A stretch of DNA of 64,000 nt, from positions 7,604,735-7,668,734 of the forward strand of contig NZ_CP067100.1 of NCBI RefSeq assembly GCF_016616235.1. Reading direction: 5' to 3'. Under the pieces are notes generated by a model, which saw only the letters and a list, made by a program, of their open reading frames with translations, did not search any database and had not been told where the DNA came from. Source of the stretch: Bradyrhizobium diazoefficiens (GTDB taxonomy: Bacteria > Pseudomonadota > Alphaproteobacteria > Rhizobiales > Xanthobacteraceae). Below are positions 1 through 8,092 of the stretch, in pieces (positions within the stretch are counted from its first letter, which is position 1; every line of letters starts with the position of its first letter). A program made the position numbers and the translations under genes.

Positions 1-2
1 CG

Positions 3-86
3 ACAGTCGGCGGACTTGAAGCCTTGCCATTCTCGGTCATGCTGGCCGTTCTTCTGCTATTGCAGCGGATAGCGCAAGGCTTGTAA
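3..86 (+). CDS. Possible C-terminal end of an upstream membrane protein (partial)
   Basis: An open frame enters from the left window edge and stops with TAA at 84-86. Its 27 residues end in a hydrophobic stretch (FSVMLAVLLLLQRIA), as at the end of a membrane protein's last helix. It is too short to assign to a family. It could be a chance frame, but it ends about 70 bases before the regS start, a normal intergenic distance. Confidence 0.3.
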   Translation, partial: TVGGLEALPFSVMLAVLLLLQRIAQGL

Positions 87-159
87 GCCGGTGGTTCCGC
101 GAGCGAGCGTTTGTAGCTTTGCGTTTGTGACCTTGGAAGGCACCGCCCGATTGGCCGAT

Positions 160-1482
160 ATGACCGAAATCGCCGCTTCCGACTTCCGCCCCGCGCAGCG
201 GCATATCCGGCTGGACACGATCCTGCGGCTGCGCTGGCTCGCCGTGCTCGGCCAGCTCGCCGCGATCTTCATCGTGGCACAGGGACTGGAGTTCAACGTC
301 GAGATCGTCCCTTGCGTCAGCATCATCGCCCTGTCGGCGGCGCTCAATCTGGGACTTCAGACCGCGGCTAATCCGATGCAGCGGCTGGAGCCGATGCAGG
401 CGGCCGGGCTGCTCGCGCTGAATATCGTGGAGCTGGCCGGCCTGCTGTTCTTCACCGGTGGACTGCAAAACCCGTTCTCGTTCCTGTTCCTCGCGCCGGT
501 GCTGATCTCGGCGACCGCGCTACCGGCCCGTTTCACCTTCTGCCTCGGCCTTCTGGCCGTCGCCTGCGCGTCGATCCTGTTCTTCTTCCATCTGCCGCTG
601 CCTTGGGATTCCGACGATCCGCTGGTGCTGCCGCCGATCTATCTGGTCGGCGTCTGGCTCTCGATCGTGCTCGCGATCGGCGTTACCAGCCTCTACTCGT
701 TCCAGGTCACTGAAGAGGCGCGCAAGCTTGCCGACGCTTTGGCCGCGACCGAGCTGGTGCTGACGCGCGAGCAGCATCTGACCCAGCTCGACGGTCTTGC
801 TGCCGCCGCCGCGCACGAGCTTGGCACGCCGCTTGCGACCATCTTCCTGATCTCGCGCGAGCTGGAAAAAACCGTGAAAGATCCCGCCTTTGCCGCCGAT
901 CTGAAGACCCTGCGCGAGCAGACCCAGCGTTGCCGCGACATATTGAGCAAGATCACCCAGCTCTCCTCCACCGGCGCGCCGTTCGACCGCATGAAGCTGT
1001 CGGAGCTGATCGAGGAAGTCGTAGCCCCGCACCGCGATTTCGGCGTCGAGATCAAGGTGCGGATCGCGGTGACGGCCGCCACCGAGCCGGTCGGCTCGCG
1101 CAATCCGGCGATCCTCTACGGCGTCGGTAACATCGTCGAGAACGCGGTCGATTTCGCCCGCTCCACGGTCGAGGTGAATGCGTGGTGGAATAAGGAGACG
1201 ATCGAGCTCGTGATCTCCGATGACGGGCCCGGCATTCCGCCCGATATCCTTAACAGAATCGGCGAGCCCTATCTGTCGCGGCGGCACACCCAGGATGCCG
1301 GCGGCGGGGAACGCAGCGGTTTGGGACTTGGCGTGTTCATCGCGCGCACCTTGCTGGAGCGCACCGGCGCCAAGGTCGCGTTTACCAACCGGACCTTTCC
1401 GGAACACGGCGCGGTGGTCCAGGTCACGTGGCAGAGAGAGCGCTTTGAGGCTATCGAGGCACTCGAAGAAACAATAGGATAG
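160..1482 (+). CDS. regS: RegS/RegB/PrrB-family redox-sensing histidine kinase
   Basis: Membrane sensor kinase that phosphorylates the adjacent RegR to control redox- and oxygen-responsive genes. From the ATG at 160 it has 440 residues, normal for RegB/ActS/PrrB. The N-terminal half is hydrophobic, with about six helices. It carries the GGLQNPF segment (about residues 100-106), which is the quinone-binding region in RegB. The H-box HELGTPLAT has His219. A Cys at about 258 (QRCRDIL) matches the redox-active cysteine of RegB. N-box (about 324-333), DDGPGIP (about 354-360) and GLGLGVF (about 387) complete the ATPase. The frame is open upstream to a GTG at 91, but the ATG at 160 fits the family length. 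Assignment is strong because regR follows. Confidence 0.93.
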   Translation: MTEIAASDFRPAQRHIRLDTILRLRWLAVLGQLAAIFIVAQGLEFNVEIVPCVSIIALSAALNLGLQTAANPMQRLEPMQAAGLLALNIVELAGLLFFTGGLQNPFSFLFLAPVLISATALPARFTFCLGLLAVACASILFFFHLPLPWDSDDPLVLPPIYLVGVWLSIVLAIGVTSLYSFQVTEEARKLADALAATELVLTREQHLTQLDGLAAAAAHELGTPLATIFLISRELEKTVKDPAFAADLKTLREQTQRCRDILSKITQLSSTGAPFDRMKLSELIEEVVAPHRDFGVEIKVRIAVTAATEPVGSRNPAILYGVGNIVENAVDFARSTVEVNAWWNKETIELVISDDGPGIPPDILNRIGEPYLSRRHTQDAGGGERSGLGLGVFIARTLLERTGAKVAFTNRTFPEHGAVVQVTWQRERFEAIEALEETIG

Positions 1483-1585
1483 ACCGCGACCTTGCGTCGC
1501 ACGAGAGGCCCGATCGACTATTTGCGGCCTTGGCACCGCCCGATTGCGACGCCATATGTCAACGCGCTGGAGAGAGGACAACACC

Positions 1586-2140
1586 TTGAACGCCATCGCC
1601 GAACTGAACGACCAGACCGACCGCTCGCTGCTGATCGTGGAAGACGACAAGCCGTTCCTGGAGCGGTTGTCGCGCGCGATGGAGACACGCGGCTTTGCGG
1701 TGACGTCGTGCGACACCGTCTCGGACGGTCTGGCGCAGATCGGCAAGGCGGCGCCGGCATTCGCCGTTGTCGACCTGCGGCTCGGCGACGGCAACGGCCT
1801 CGACGTGGTCTCGGCGCTGAAGAAGAAGCGTCCCGATGCGCGCGCCATCGTGCTGACCGGCTATGGCAACATCGCCACCGCGGTGACCGCGGTGAAGATG
1901 GGCGCGATCGATTATCTCTCCAAGCCCGCCGACGCCGACGACGTCGTCGCCGCGCTGCTCTCAACCAGCGCGGAAAAGTCCGAGCTGCCGACCAACCCGA
2001 TGTCCGCCGACCGCGTGCGCTGGGAGCACATTCAGCGCATCTACGAGATGTGCAACCGCAACGTCTCGGAAACGGCGCGGCGGCTCAACATGCACCGGCG
2101 TACGTTGCAGCGAATTCTGGCGAAGCGCGCGCCAAGGTAG
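1586..2140 (+). CDS. regR: RegR/RegA/PrrA-family response regulator
   Basis: Response regulator partner of RegS. I chose the TTG at 1586 because AGAGAGGA lies 7 bases upstream. With this start the protein is 184 residues and the phosphoacceptor falls at Asp63, the position known for RegA/PrrA. An ATG at 1556 would add 10 residues. The receiver has the acidic pair Asp20-Asp21, Asp63 (VVDLRLGDG) and the lysine of SKP. The C-terminal Fis-like HTH (NVSETARRLNMHRRTLQRIL) is of the nearly invariant RegA type. It lies about 100 bases after regS and is probably cotranscribed. In rhizobia such regulators activate nitrogen-fixation and respiratory genes under low oxygen. Confidence 0.95.
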   Translation: MNAIAELNDQTDRSLLIVEDDKPFLERLSRAMETRGFAVTSCDTVSDGLAQIGKAAPAFAVVDLRLGDGNGLDVVSALKKKRPDARAIVLTGYGNIATAVTAVKMGAIDYLSKPADADDVVAALLSTSAEKSELPTNPMSADRVRWEHIQRIYEMCNRNVSETARRLNMHRRTLQRILAKRAPR

Positions 2141-2151
2141 GTTTCAACGCT

Positions 2152-2290
2152 CTCGTGCCCCGGACGCAGCGCAGCGCTTCTTCAGCGGTGCGCTGCAGAG
2201 CCGGGGCCCACGCCTCAACAACATTGTCGTCTTTCTGGGTCCCGGCTCTGCGCAGCAGCGTTTCACGCTGCAGCGCGTCCGGGACACGAG
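2152..2290. repeat. Composite palindromic intergenic repeat, family A
   Basis: Two GC-rich arms read CGTGCCCCGGACGC and GCGTCCGGGACACGAG, each containing a smaller dyad (GCAGCGCAGCGC / GCGCTGCAG). The same unit recurs in the opposite orientation at 15713-15842. It fills the space between regR and mmcB and may act as a bidirectional terminator-like structure. Confidence 0.75.
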
Positions 2291-2332
2291 ATCGAATTCG
2301 TGGTCCGGATGGAGCGCAGAGGCACGGCGCCG

Positions 2333-2824
2333 CTACTCCCAAAAATCCGCGTGGCCCTGCGGATCGACCAGGCGGTTGATCCGCAAGGCCGCCGCCATCG
2401 CAAACCGCACGGTCATCTGCTTGCGCGTGGCGGCGGCAAGCTTGTGCTCGGGCGCTTCGCACTGCATGTGCGCGCCATAGGCGTCGGCGACGATCAGGCC
2501 GGTATCTTCAGGAAAGATCTCGCACGGCAGATCCTGCGTGAAGGCGAAGAACAGCCGGTCGCAATGGGCGCGGTATTCATGCCATTTCTGGTCGGCGCGC
2601 AGATCCTCGACCGACGACTTGATCTCGACGATCCAGATCTCGCCGCGCTCGTTCAGCGCCACGAGATCGGCGCGCCGTCCTGACGGCAGCGGCAGTTCGC
2701 TGATGCAGGAGAAGCCGAGCGAACGCAGCAGCCGCGCCGTGCCGCGCGCGATGGCGAGCGCGGTTTCGGATTGACGACGATCGGGCGGCGGAACGAGGGC
2801 GATGTTGCGGGCGGTGTAGTCCAT
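2333..2824 (-). CDS. mmcB: MmcB family DNA repair protein (PD-(D/E)XK nuclease fold)
   Basis: A 163-residue protein resembling the alphaproteobacterial MmcB family (formerly DUF1052), associated with the SOS/mutagenic repair response. The nuclease core is visible: Asp53 in GRRADLVAL, then Glu67-x-Lys69 in WIVEIKSS, the PD-(D/E)XK arrangement. The start is the ATG at 2824 (MDYTARN). The frame stays open further upstream, but that part reads through a repeat. No good ribosome site precedes the ATG, so the start is less sure than the family. It is transcribed towards regR. Confidence 0.8.
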   Translation of the reverse strand: MDYTARNIALVPPPDRRQSETALAIARGTARLLRSLGFSCISELPLPSGRRADLVALNERGEIWIVEIKSSVEDLRADQKWHEYRAHCDRLFFAFTQDLPCEIFPEDTGLIVADAYGAHMQCEAPEHKLAAATRKQMTVRFAMAAALRINRLVDPQGHADFWE

Positions 2825-2895
2825 CGGGGGAGGATAGCCGATTCCATTTGGGGCGGACACTGCTTGATGGAGGCGAGCCGCGGCCTCACACTCGC

Positions 2896-3001
2896 TGTCG
2901 TCCCCGCGAACGCGGGGACCCATAACCACAGGGCGGAGTGCAGGGCAAGCCGGTCACTCCGAGCCTTCGGAAAACATCTCCCTGTGGTTATGGATCTCGG
3001 A
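2896..3001. repeat. Left arm of a palindromic repeat (family B) interrupted by the IS110 element
   Basis: The arm starts GTCGTCCCCGCGAACGCGGGGACC and ends CCCTGTGGTTATGGATCTCGGA. Its missing right arm is found at 4300-4328 beyond the IS. Joining the two halves gives a unit matching the reverse complement of the uninterrupted copy at 6180-6317, with a few mismatches and one indel. Confidence 0.8.
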
Positions 3002-3009
3002 TTGCATGT

Positions 3010-3185
3010 TGTTGGCGCCTTCCTGTTGGAAGGTCAGCCGCCGGCGGGACCTCGCGGTCCCGGAAGATCGTAACGATCGTGCAGATCTTGAGGCCCGCCG
3101 ACGCTTCTGGGTCCGGGCACGAACGGTAGAGAGGGCTATTCGCCCGTTTGCAATCCAGTGCTCGTTCCGGACCCCTCAAGGATGA
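3010..3185 (+). ncRNA. Candidate bridge RNA of the IS110 element
   Basis: This region lies between the left end and the transposase start, where the IS110 group encodes its bridge RNA. It contains hairpins at 3018-3033 (CCTTCC/GGAAGG) and 3046-3061 (GGGACC/GGTCCC), and a long-range stem 3111-3116 with 3167-3172. Four guide-like segments occur in the expected order. The target-left guide is 3056-3064, GGTCCCGGA. The target-right guide is 3079-3087, GTGCAGATC, complementary to GATCTGCGC at 4300-4308 with one G-U pair. The donor-left guide is 3123-3130, ACGGTAGA, identical to 4294-4301. The donor-right guide is 3149-3155, TGCAATC, complementary to 3000-3006. Left guides end in GA and right guides in TC, matching one GA core. 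The RNA ends are estimated. Confidence 0.72.
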
Positions 3186-3196
3186 TGGAGGTCGGT

Positions 3197-4147
3197 ATGA
3201 ACGGCAAGCAGGTTATTGGTGTCGACATCGGCAAATCGTATCTCGATGCAGCGATCGAAGGCCGTCACCGTGTGCAGCGGTACGACAACGACGCGGCCGG
3301 CGTTGCCGCGCTGATCGAGCATTTTGACCCGGCCCGGGATATCGTGGTGTTCGAGCGCACTGGCGGCTGGGAGCGAAACCTGGAAGCAGCACTGGCGGAC
3401 AGGGCCATCACGTGGGCCGTCGTTCACTCGCAAGGCGTGAAAGCCTTCCGCCAGGCACAAGGGATCAAGGCAAAAACCGATCGGATCGACGCGCGGCTGC
3501 TGCGTGACTATGGCCGCGACCGGCTCGAGGCCGGCAAGTTGCGGCCTGGGCACAGGGAAGACGTGACGCTGGCTTGTCTGATGGCGCGGCAGCGGCAGCT
3601 CAAGGCCATGCGGCACGCGGAGAGTTGCCGCCTGGCCACTGCGGCACTGGAAGCGGTCCGCAGTTCGATCGAGCGTATGATTGCCGATCTTGACATGGCG
3701 CTCGCAGCGATAGCGACCGAGCTCGTCCGACACGAGACTGAGCATGTGGACTTGGCCTTCAGAGAGGAGGTTCTATGTGGCCAGATTGGTGTTGCCGAAC
3801 AGACCGCGCGCGGGCTCTTGGCGGAGTTGCCCGAACTCGGCAGGCTCGGCAGCAAGGCGATTACTGCGCTTGGCGGACTGGCCCCGCGCGTTCATGAGAG
3901 CGGAAGCCTTCGCAAGCGCCGGGGACTGGCGCCCGGGCGTACGTCCATCAAGGTGATCCTGTTCAATCCGGCGCGTACGGCCATGCGGTTCGACCCACAG
4001 ATTAAGGAGTTCTGTGGTCGGCTACGGGCACGAGGCAAGCCCGGCAAGGTGATCATGGTCGCCGTGATGCGCAAAATGCTGGTACGGCTAAATGCTCAAA
4101 TGCGGGACGCAATGGCCCGGGCTTCAACCGCAGCCGCGGTGCATTGA
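3197..4147 (+). CDS. IS110-family transposase (DEDD recombinase)
   Basis: RNA-guided recombinase that moves the element. The ATG at 3197 has GGAGGT four bases upstream and gives 316 residues, normal for the family. The N-terminal RuvC-like domain shows the DEDD residues: Asp10 in GVDIGKS, Glu53 in VFERTGGWE, and Asp95/Asp98 in KTDRIDARLL. A helical linker follows. The C-terminal Transposase_20 domain has LLAELPELGRLGSKAITALGG, the HESGSLRKRRG region with the likely catalytic Ser at about 235, and RLRARGKPGKV near the end. No frameshift or stop is seen, so it is probably functional. The segment after the serine (LFNPARTAM) departs from the usual LYMAALVA, a minor oddity. Confidence 0.95.
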   Translation: MNGKQVIGVDIGKSYLDAAIEGRHRVQRYDNDAAGVAALIEHFDPARDIVVFERTGGWERNLEAALADRAITWAVVHSQGVKAFRQAQGIKAKTDRIDARLLRDYGRDRLEAGKLRPGHREDVTLACLMARQRQLKAMRHAESCRLATAALEAVRSSIERMIADLDMALAAIATELVRHETEHVDLAFREEVLCGQIGVAEQTARGLLAELPELGRLGSKAITALGGLAPRVHESGSLRKRRGLAPGRTSIKVILFNPARTAMRFDPQIKEFCGRLRARGKPGKVIMVAVMRKMLVRLNAQMRDAMARASTAAAVH

Positions 4148-4184
4148 GGCGTCGATCACGGCAGCCCTTGCGGCAGCGCGCACA

Positions 4185-4244
4185 GGCCGTCAAGGCTGGC
4201 CGCAGGCCACCGCCGCAAGGCGGGGCGAAGCCGCCTTGACGGCC
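4185..4244. repeat. Branched inverted-repeat structure in the IS right end
   Basis: A 12-base perfect inverted repeat (4185-4196 GGCCGTCAAGGC with 4233-4244) encloses two perfect 5-bp hairpins, 4197-4209 (TGGCC-GCA-GGCCA) and 4210-4223 (CCGCC-GCAA-GGCGG). Together they form a compact three-way junction between the transposase stop and the right end. It may terminate transposase transcription or serve as a recognition structure. Confidence 0.75.
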
Positions 4245-4299
4245 GAGCACGATGCCGCACACTAACGGCCGATCGACCACCTTGACAGCCAACACGGTA

Positions 4300-4328
4300 G
4301 ATCTGCGCTTCGCTTGTCCAGGACGACA
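4300..4328. repeat. Right arm of the palindromic repeat split by the IS
   Basis: GATCTGCGCTTCGCTTGTCC followed by AGGACGACAG. This completes the family B unit begun at 2896. The first nine bases are the sequence complementary to the putative target-right guide. Confidence 0.8.
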
Positions 4329-4423
4329 GCGAGCGTGCGGAAACAGGCGGGAACCACACCTCCCCAAATCACTTATCACGCAGCCGCCGCTACCCTCGGC
4401 GGGACCACCGAGGCTGCGCGCGC

Positions 4424-6115
4424 ATGATCGACGATCTCTGGTACAAGAACGGCGTGTTTTACTGTCTCTCGGTCGGCACCTATATGGATGCCGACGGCGA
4501 CGGCATCGGCGATTTCAAGGGTCTGCTCCGCCGGCTCGACTACCTGCACGGGCTCGGCATCACCACGATCTGGCTGATGCCGTTCCAGACCTCGCCCGGC
4601 CACGACGACGGCTACGACATCGCAGACTATTACAGCGTCGATTCCCGCTACGGCACGCTCGGCGATTTCGTCGAGTTCACCCATGGCTGCCAGCAGCGCG
4701 GCATGCGCGTCATCATCGACCTCGTCGTCAACCACACCTCGGACCAGCATCACTGGTTCAAGGAGGCGCGGCGCGACAAGAACTCGCCCTATCGCGACTG
4801 GTATGTCTGGTCCGACAAGAAGCCAGCCAATGCCAACAAGGGCATGGTGTTTCCCGGCGTGCAGAAATCGACCTGGACGCGCGACAAGGAATCCGGCGCG
4901 TACTACTTCCATCGCTTCTACGATTTCCAGCCTGATCTCAACACCTCGAACCCGCATGTGCAGGCCGAGATCTTGAAGATCATGGGCTTCTGGATCCAGC
5001 TCGGCGTCTCCGGCTTCCGCATGGACGCGGTGCCCTTCGTGATCGCCACCAAGGGCGCCAAGGTGAAGACGCCGGTCGAGCAATACGACATGCTGCGCGC
5101 CTTCCGCGAATTCCTGCAATGGCGCCAGGGCGACGCCATCATCCTCGCCGAAGCCAACGTGCTGCCGGAAACCGATCTCGAATATTTCGGCCGCGATGCC
5201 GACCGCATGCACATGATGTTCAACTTCCACGTCAACCAGCATCTGTTCTATGCACTGGCCTCGGCCGATTCGCGTCCGCTGGCGAAAGCGCTGAAAGCAA
5301 CAAAGCCGCGGCCGGCCTCGGCGCAATGGGGCCTGTTCCTGCGCAATCACGACGAGCTGGACCTCGGCCGGCTCACCAAGGCGCAGCGCGAGGTCGTGTT
5401 CAAATGCTTCGGTCCCGACAAGGACATGCAGCTCTATGACCGCGGCATAAGGCGCCGCCTCGCACCGATGCTGGGCGGCGACCGCAGGCGACTCGAGCTT
5501 GCCTACAGCCTGATGTGCACGCTGCCGGGAACGCCTGTCATCCGCTATGGCGACGAGATCGCGATGGGGGATGATCTCTCACTCCCCGAGCGCAATTGCG
5601 CGCGCACGCCGATGCAATGGTCGAACGAGCCGCATGGCGGGTTCACCAGGAGCGACAAGCCGGCGATCCCGGTCATCGACGAGGGACCGTATGGGTATCC
5701 GCACGTCAATGTTGCCCAGCAGCGGCGTGACCCGAACTCGATGCTGAACTGGACCGAGCGCATCGTGCGCATGCGGAAAGAAGTGCCGGAGGTCGGCTGG
5801 GGCGATTTCACGGTGATTTCGACGCGCGATCCCGCCGTCTTCATCATCCGCTACGACTGGCGCAACAATTCGGTGCTGTTCGTGCACAATCTCGACGAGA
5901 AGCCGCGCGAGATCGCGTTCTCCGCCGGGCTGCCGGACGATGCCGGCGCGCCCCTGATCAATCTGCTCGCCGAAGACCACAGCCATGCCGACAAGCGCGG
6001 CCAGCACCGCGTCGTGCTGGAGCCCTACGGGTATCGCTGGTACCGCGTCGGCGGGCTGGATTATCTGTTGAAGCGGAGCGATATCGACGAGCATACGGTG
6101 CGGGGGAAGAAGTAG
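4424..6115 (+). CDS. GH13 alpha-amylase family protein, trehalose synthase-like
   Basis: A 563-residue cytoplasmic GH13 enzyme, most like the trehalose synthase / maltose glucosyltransferase group, which interconverts maltose and trehalose. The (beta/alpha)8 motifs are complete: DLVVNHTSDQH (about 99-109), nucleophile Asp201 in GFRMDAVPF, acid/base Glu243 in ILAEANV, and Asp310 in RNHDELDL. A beta-sandwich domain closes the C terminus. No signal peptide is seen. It converges with a second GH13 gene at 6319. The TreS assignment is an inference from overall resemblance, and other alpha-glucosyl transfer activities are possible. The nearest gene upstream is the IS element. Confidence 0.85.
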   Translation: MIDDLWYKNGVFYCLSVGTYMDADGDGIGDFKGLLRRLDYLHGLGITTIWLMPFQTSPGHDDGYDIADYYSVDSRYGTLGDFVEFTHGCQQRGMRVIIDLVVNHTSDQHHWFKEARRDKNSPYRDWYVWSDKKPANANKGMVFPGVQKSTWTRDKESGAYYFHRFYDFQPDLNTSNPHVQAEILKIMGFWIQLGVSGFRMDAVPFVIATKGAKVKTPVEQYDMLRAFREFLQWRQGDAIILAEANVLPETDLEYFGRDADRMHMMFNFHVNQHLFYALASADSRPLAKALKATKPRPASAQWGLFLRNHDELDLGRLTKAQREVVFKCFGPDKDMQLYDRGIRRRLAPMLGGDRRRLELAYSLMCTLPGTPVIRYGDEIAMGDDLSLPERNCARTPMQWSNEPHGGFTRSDKPAIPVIDEGPYGYPHVNVAQQRRDPNSMLNWTERIVRMRKEVPEVGWGDFTVISTRDPAVFIIRYDWRNNSVLFVHNLDEKPREIAFSAGLPDDAGAPLINLLAEDHSHADKRGQHRVVLEPYGYRWYRVGGLDYLLKRSDIDEHTVRGKK

Positions 6116-6179
6116 CCGGGGCAGGTGCATCTCCACAAGCCGCTCATCAGACAACTCCGCTGTACCAACACCCTCCGCT

Positions 6180-6317
6180 GTCGTCCCGGACAAGCGAAGC
6201 GTAGATCCGGGACCATAATCACAGGGAGGAGCGTGGCGAAGACTCGTCGTTTGGTACTTCTACCGATTACAATCGACAGATCACGCGGTATGGGTCCCCG
6301 CGTTCGCGGCGACGACA
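6180..6317. repeat. Intact palindromic repeat, family B
   Basis: Arms GTCGTCCCGGACAAGCGAAG and GTCCCCGCGTTCGCGGCGACGAC flank a spacer of about 90 bases. It is the uninterrupted counterpart of the IS110 target repeat. On the reverse strand it contains GGTCCCGGATCTACGC, so it would present a near-cognate target to the bridge RNA. It occupies the gap between the two convergent GH13 genes. Confidence 0.8.
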
Positions 6318-6318
6318 G

Positions 6319-7920
6319 CTACGATAGCGGCTGCACGATCACGCCTTCATTGCCGCGCAAATCGAGCACGCCTTCGAGCTTCTCACCTTCGCGGTCAAGG
6401 AAGGTCGAGATGAGTATCTCGCTGCCGAAGCGGATCGCACTGGTGGTCACCGCGATCGGCTCAGCTCCGAGATTGAGCGCCACGATGACCGCCCGACCCT
6501 CGGCTTCGCGGCGATAGATCAGCAGATCGCCTTGCGCAGCGATCGGGTGATAGTCGCCGGAGACCAGCGGCGGCGAGGTCCTCCGCAACGCGATCAGGCG
6601 CCTGTACAGGCTGAGGATCGAGCGCGGATCGGCCTCGAGATTGACGACGTTCTCGCGGATGTGATCCTCCGGCAGCGGCAGCCAGGGCCTCGACTCCGAG
6701 AAGCCGGCGTAGCCGGACGAGTCCCACTGCATCGGCGTGCGGCAGCCGTCGCGGCCGACGCCGAGGCCGGGCACGTTCTTCTCGAAGGGGTCGCGCACGT
6801 CCTCCGGCGCGATCGCGAGCTGATGCATGCCGATCTCGTCGCCGTAGTAGAGCGTCGGCGTGCCGCGCAGGGTCAAGAGCAGCATCGCGGCGACGCGGGC
6901 CTGCTCGGGCCCGACGCGGCTGGCGACGCGCGGACGGTCGTGATTGCCGAGCACCCAGTTCGGCCAAGCGCCCTTTGGCAGCGCCTTCTCGTAATCCTCG
7001 ACGATCTTCTCGATCGAGCGCGCGCTCCAGAACGTCGAGAGCAGCGCGAAGTTGAACGGCATCTGCGCGCCGGTGAGATCGTTGCCGTAGTAGGCCATCA
7101 GGCGGTGCAACGGCAGATAGATCTCGCCGATCAGCACGCGCGCCGCATAGGCATCGGTGACGCGCCGCATCTGCGCGATCACCTCATGCACCTCGGGCTG
7201 GTCGGTGGAATATTGCGTCAGGATTTTTTCGTTCGGCGGCCGGCCCTCGACGTAATGCGGGTTCGGCGGATTGTCGCGGAACTCGGCGTCCTTGATCAGG
7301 TGCCAGATCACGTCGACGCGAAAACCGTCGACGCCCTTGTCAAGCCAGAACCGCATCACGTCGTAGATCGCGGCGCGAACATCCGGATTGCGCCAGTTGA
7401 GGTCGGGCTGCTGCGCAAGGAAGGCGTGGTAGTAGTATTGCCCCGTCGCCTCGTCGAACTGCCACGCGCTGCCGCCGAACTCGGACAGCCAGTTGTTCGG
7501 CACGCCGCCACCGGGCGCGGGATCGCGCCAGATGTACCAGTCACGTTTGGGATTGTCGCGCGAAGAACGGCTCTCGACGAACCAGGGGTGCTGGTCCGAG
7601 GTGTGGTTCGGCACGAGATCGAGGATCAGCTTCAGGCCGTTGTCGTGCGCGGCCGCAAGCAGCGCGTCGAAATCCGCCATCGTGCCGAACAGCGGCTCGA
7701 TGCCGGTATAGTCGGAGATGTCGTAGCCGAAATCGGCCATCGGCGAGGGGAAGATCGGCGACAGCCAGATCGCGTCGACGCCGAGCGATTTGACGTAAGG
7801 CAGCCGCCGCAAGATGCCGGCGAGATCGCCGACGCCGTCGCCATTGCTGTCCTGAAACGAGCGCGGATAGATCTGATAGAAGATGCCGTCGCGCCACCAG
7901 TTTTCGCCGCCGTGAGCCAT
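6319..7920 (-). CDS. GH13 alpha-glucosidase
   Basis: A 533-residue cytoplasmic alpha-glucosidase of the oligo-1,6-glucosidase / AglA type, expected to hydrolyse short alpha-glucosides such as maltose, isomaltose or sucrose. The catalytic set is intact: nucleophile Asp203 (GFRVDVIW), acid/base Glu266 (LIGEIYLP) and Asp328 (GNHDRPR). The QIYPRSFQDSNGDG and DLVPNHTSDQHPWF signatures are also present. The start at 7920 (MAHGGENWWRDG) matches the family N terminus. It converges with the 4424 gene, and the pair probably belongs to maltose/trehalose turnover. Confidence 0.9.
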   Translation of the reverse strand: MAHGGENWWRDGIFYQIYPRSFQDSNGDGVGDLAGILRRLPYVKSLGVDAIWLSPIFPSPMADFGYDISDYTGIEPLFGTMADFDALLAAAHDNGLKLILDLVPNHTSDQHPWFVESRSSRDNPKRDWYIWRDPAPGGGVPNNWLSEFGGSAWQFDEATGQYYYHAFLAQQPDLNWRNPDVRAAIYDVMRFWLDKGVDGFRVDVIWHLIKDAEFRDNPPNPHYVEGRPPNEKILTQYSTDQPEVHEVIAQMRRVTDAYAARVLIGEIYLPLHRLMAYYGNDLTGAQMPFNFALLSTFWSARSIEKIVEDYEKALPKGAWPNWVLGNHDRPRVASRVGPEQARVAAMLLLTLRGTPTLYYGDEIGMHQLAIAPEDVRDPFEKNVPGLGVGRDGCRTPMQWDSSGYAGFSESRPWLPLPEDHIRENVVNLEADPRSILSLYRRLIALRRTSPPLVSGDYHPIAAQGDLLIYRREAEGRAVIVALNLGAEPIAVTTSAIRFGSEILISTFLDREGEKLEGVLDLRGNEGVIVQPLS

Positions 7921-8092
7921 GCCGGAGATACCACCCGATGTTCTGCCCTGCGCGAGAGAACGCGGCAGGAACGCCCGGGTTCAAACTGGCAAGGCAATTG
8001 GGACGGCGGTGTGACGGTTGGTGCGACTGTTCCCCGGGCGCCCGCACGAATCTTTTGCTTGGCGGCATGGCAAAAATCGGCATTGTGCTGCC

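Larger units (their letters stand above)
3000..4301 (+). mobile_element. IS110-family insertion sequence, about 1.3 kb
   Basis: The element is bounded by the repeat it interrupts: the left arm stops at 3001 and the right arm resumes at 4300. Both junctions share GA (3000-3001 and 4300-4301), consistent with the core dinucleotide of an IS110 recombinase. There are no terminal inverted repeats and no longer target duplication, as expected for IS110. The left non-coding end of about 195 bases carries a candidate bridge RNA. The transposase is intact, and the right non-coding end of about 150 bases holds a strong branched structure. The element looks complete. Confidence 0.85.

Noticed and set aside
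520..1848. 442-codon open frame antisense to regS/regR
   Set aside because: It is a shadow of high-GC coding DNA: it covers two well-supported genes, is arginine-rich and has no motif or ribosome site.
2152..2290. CRISPR array from the repeated motifs after regR and elsewhere
   Set aside because: Repeats are dispersed palindromes with unequal spacing, not regularly spaced identical units, and no cas genes are in the window.
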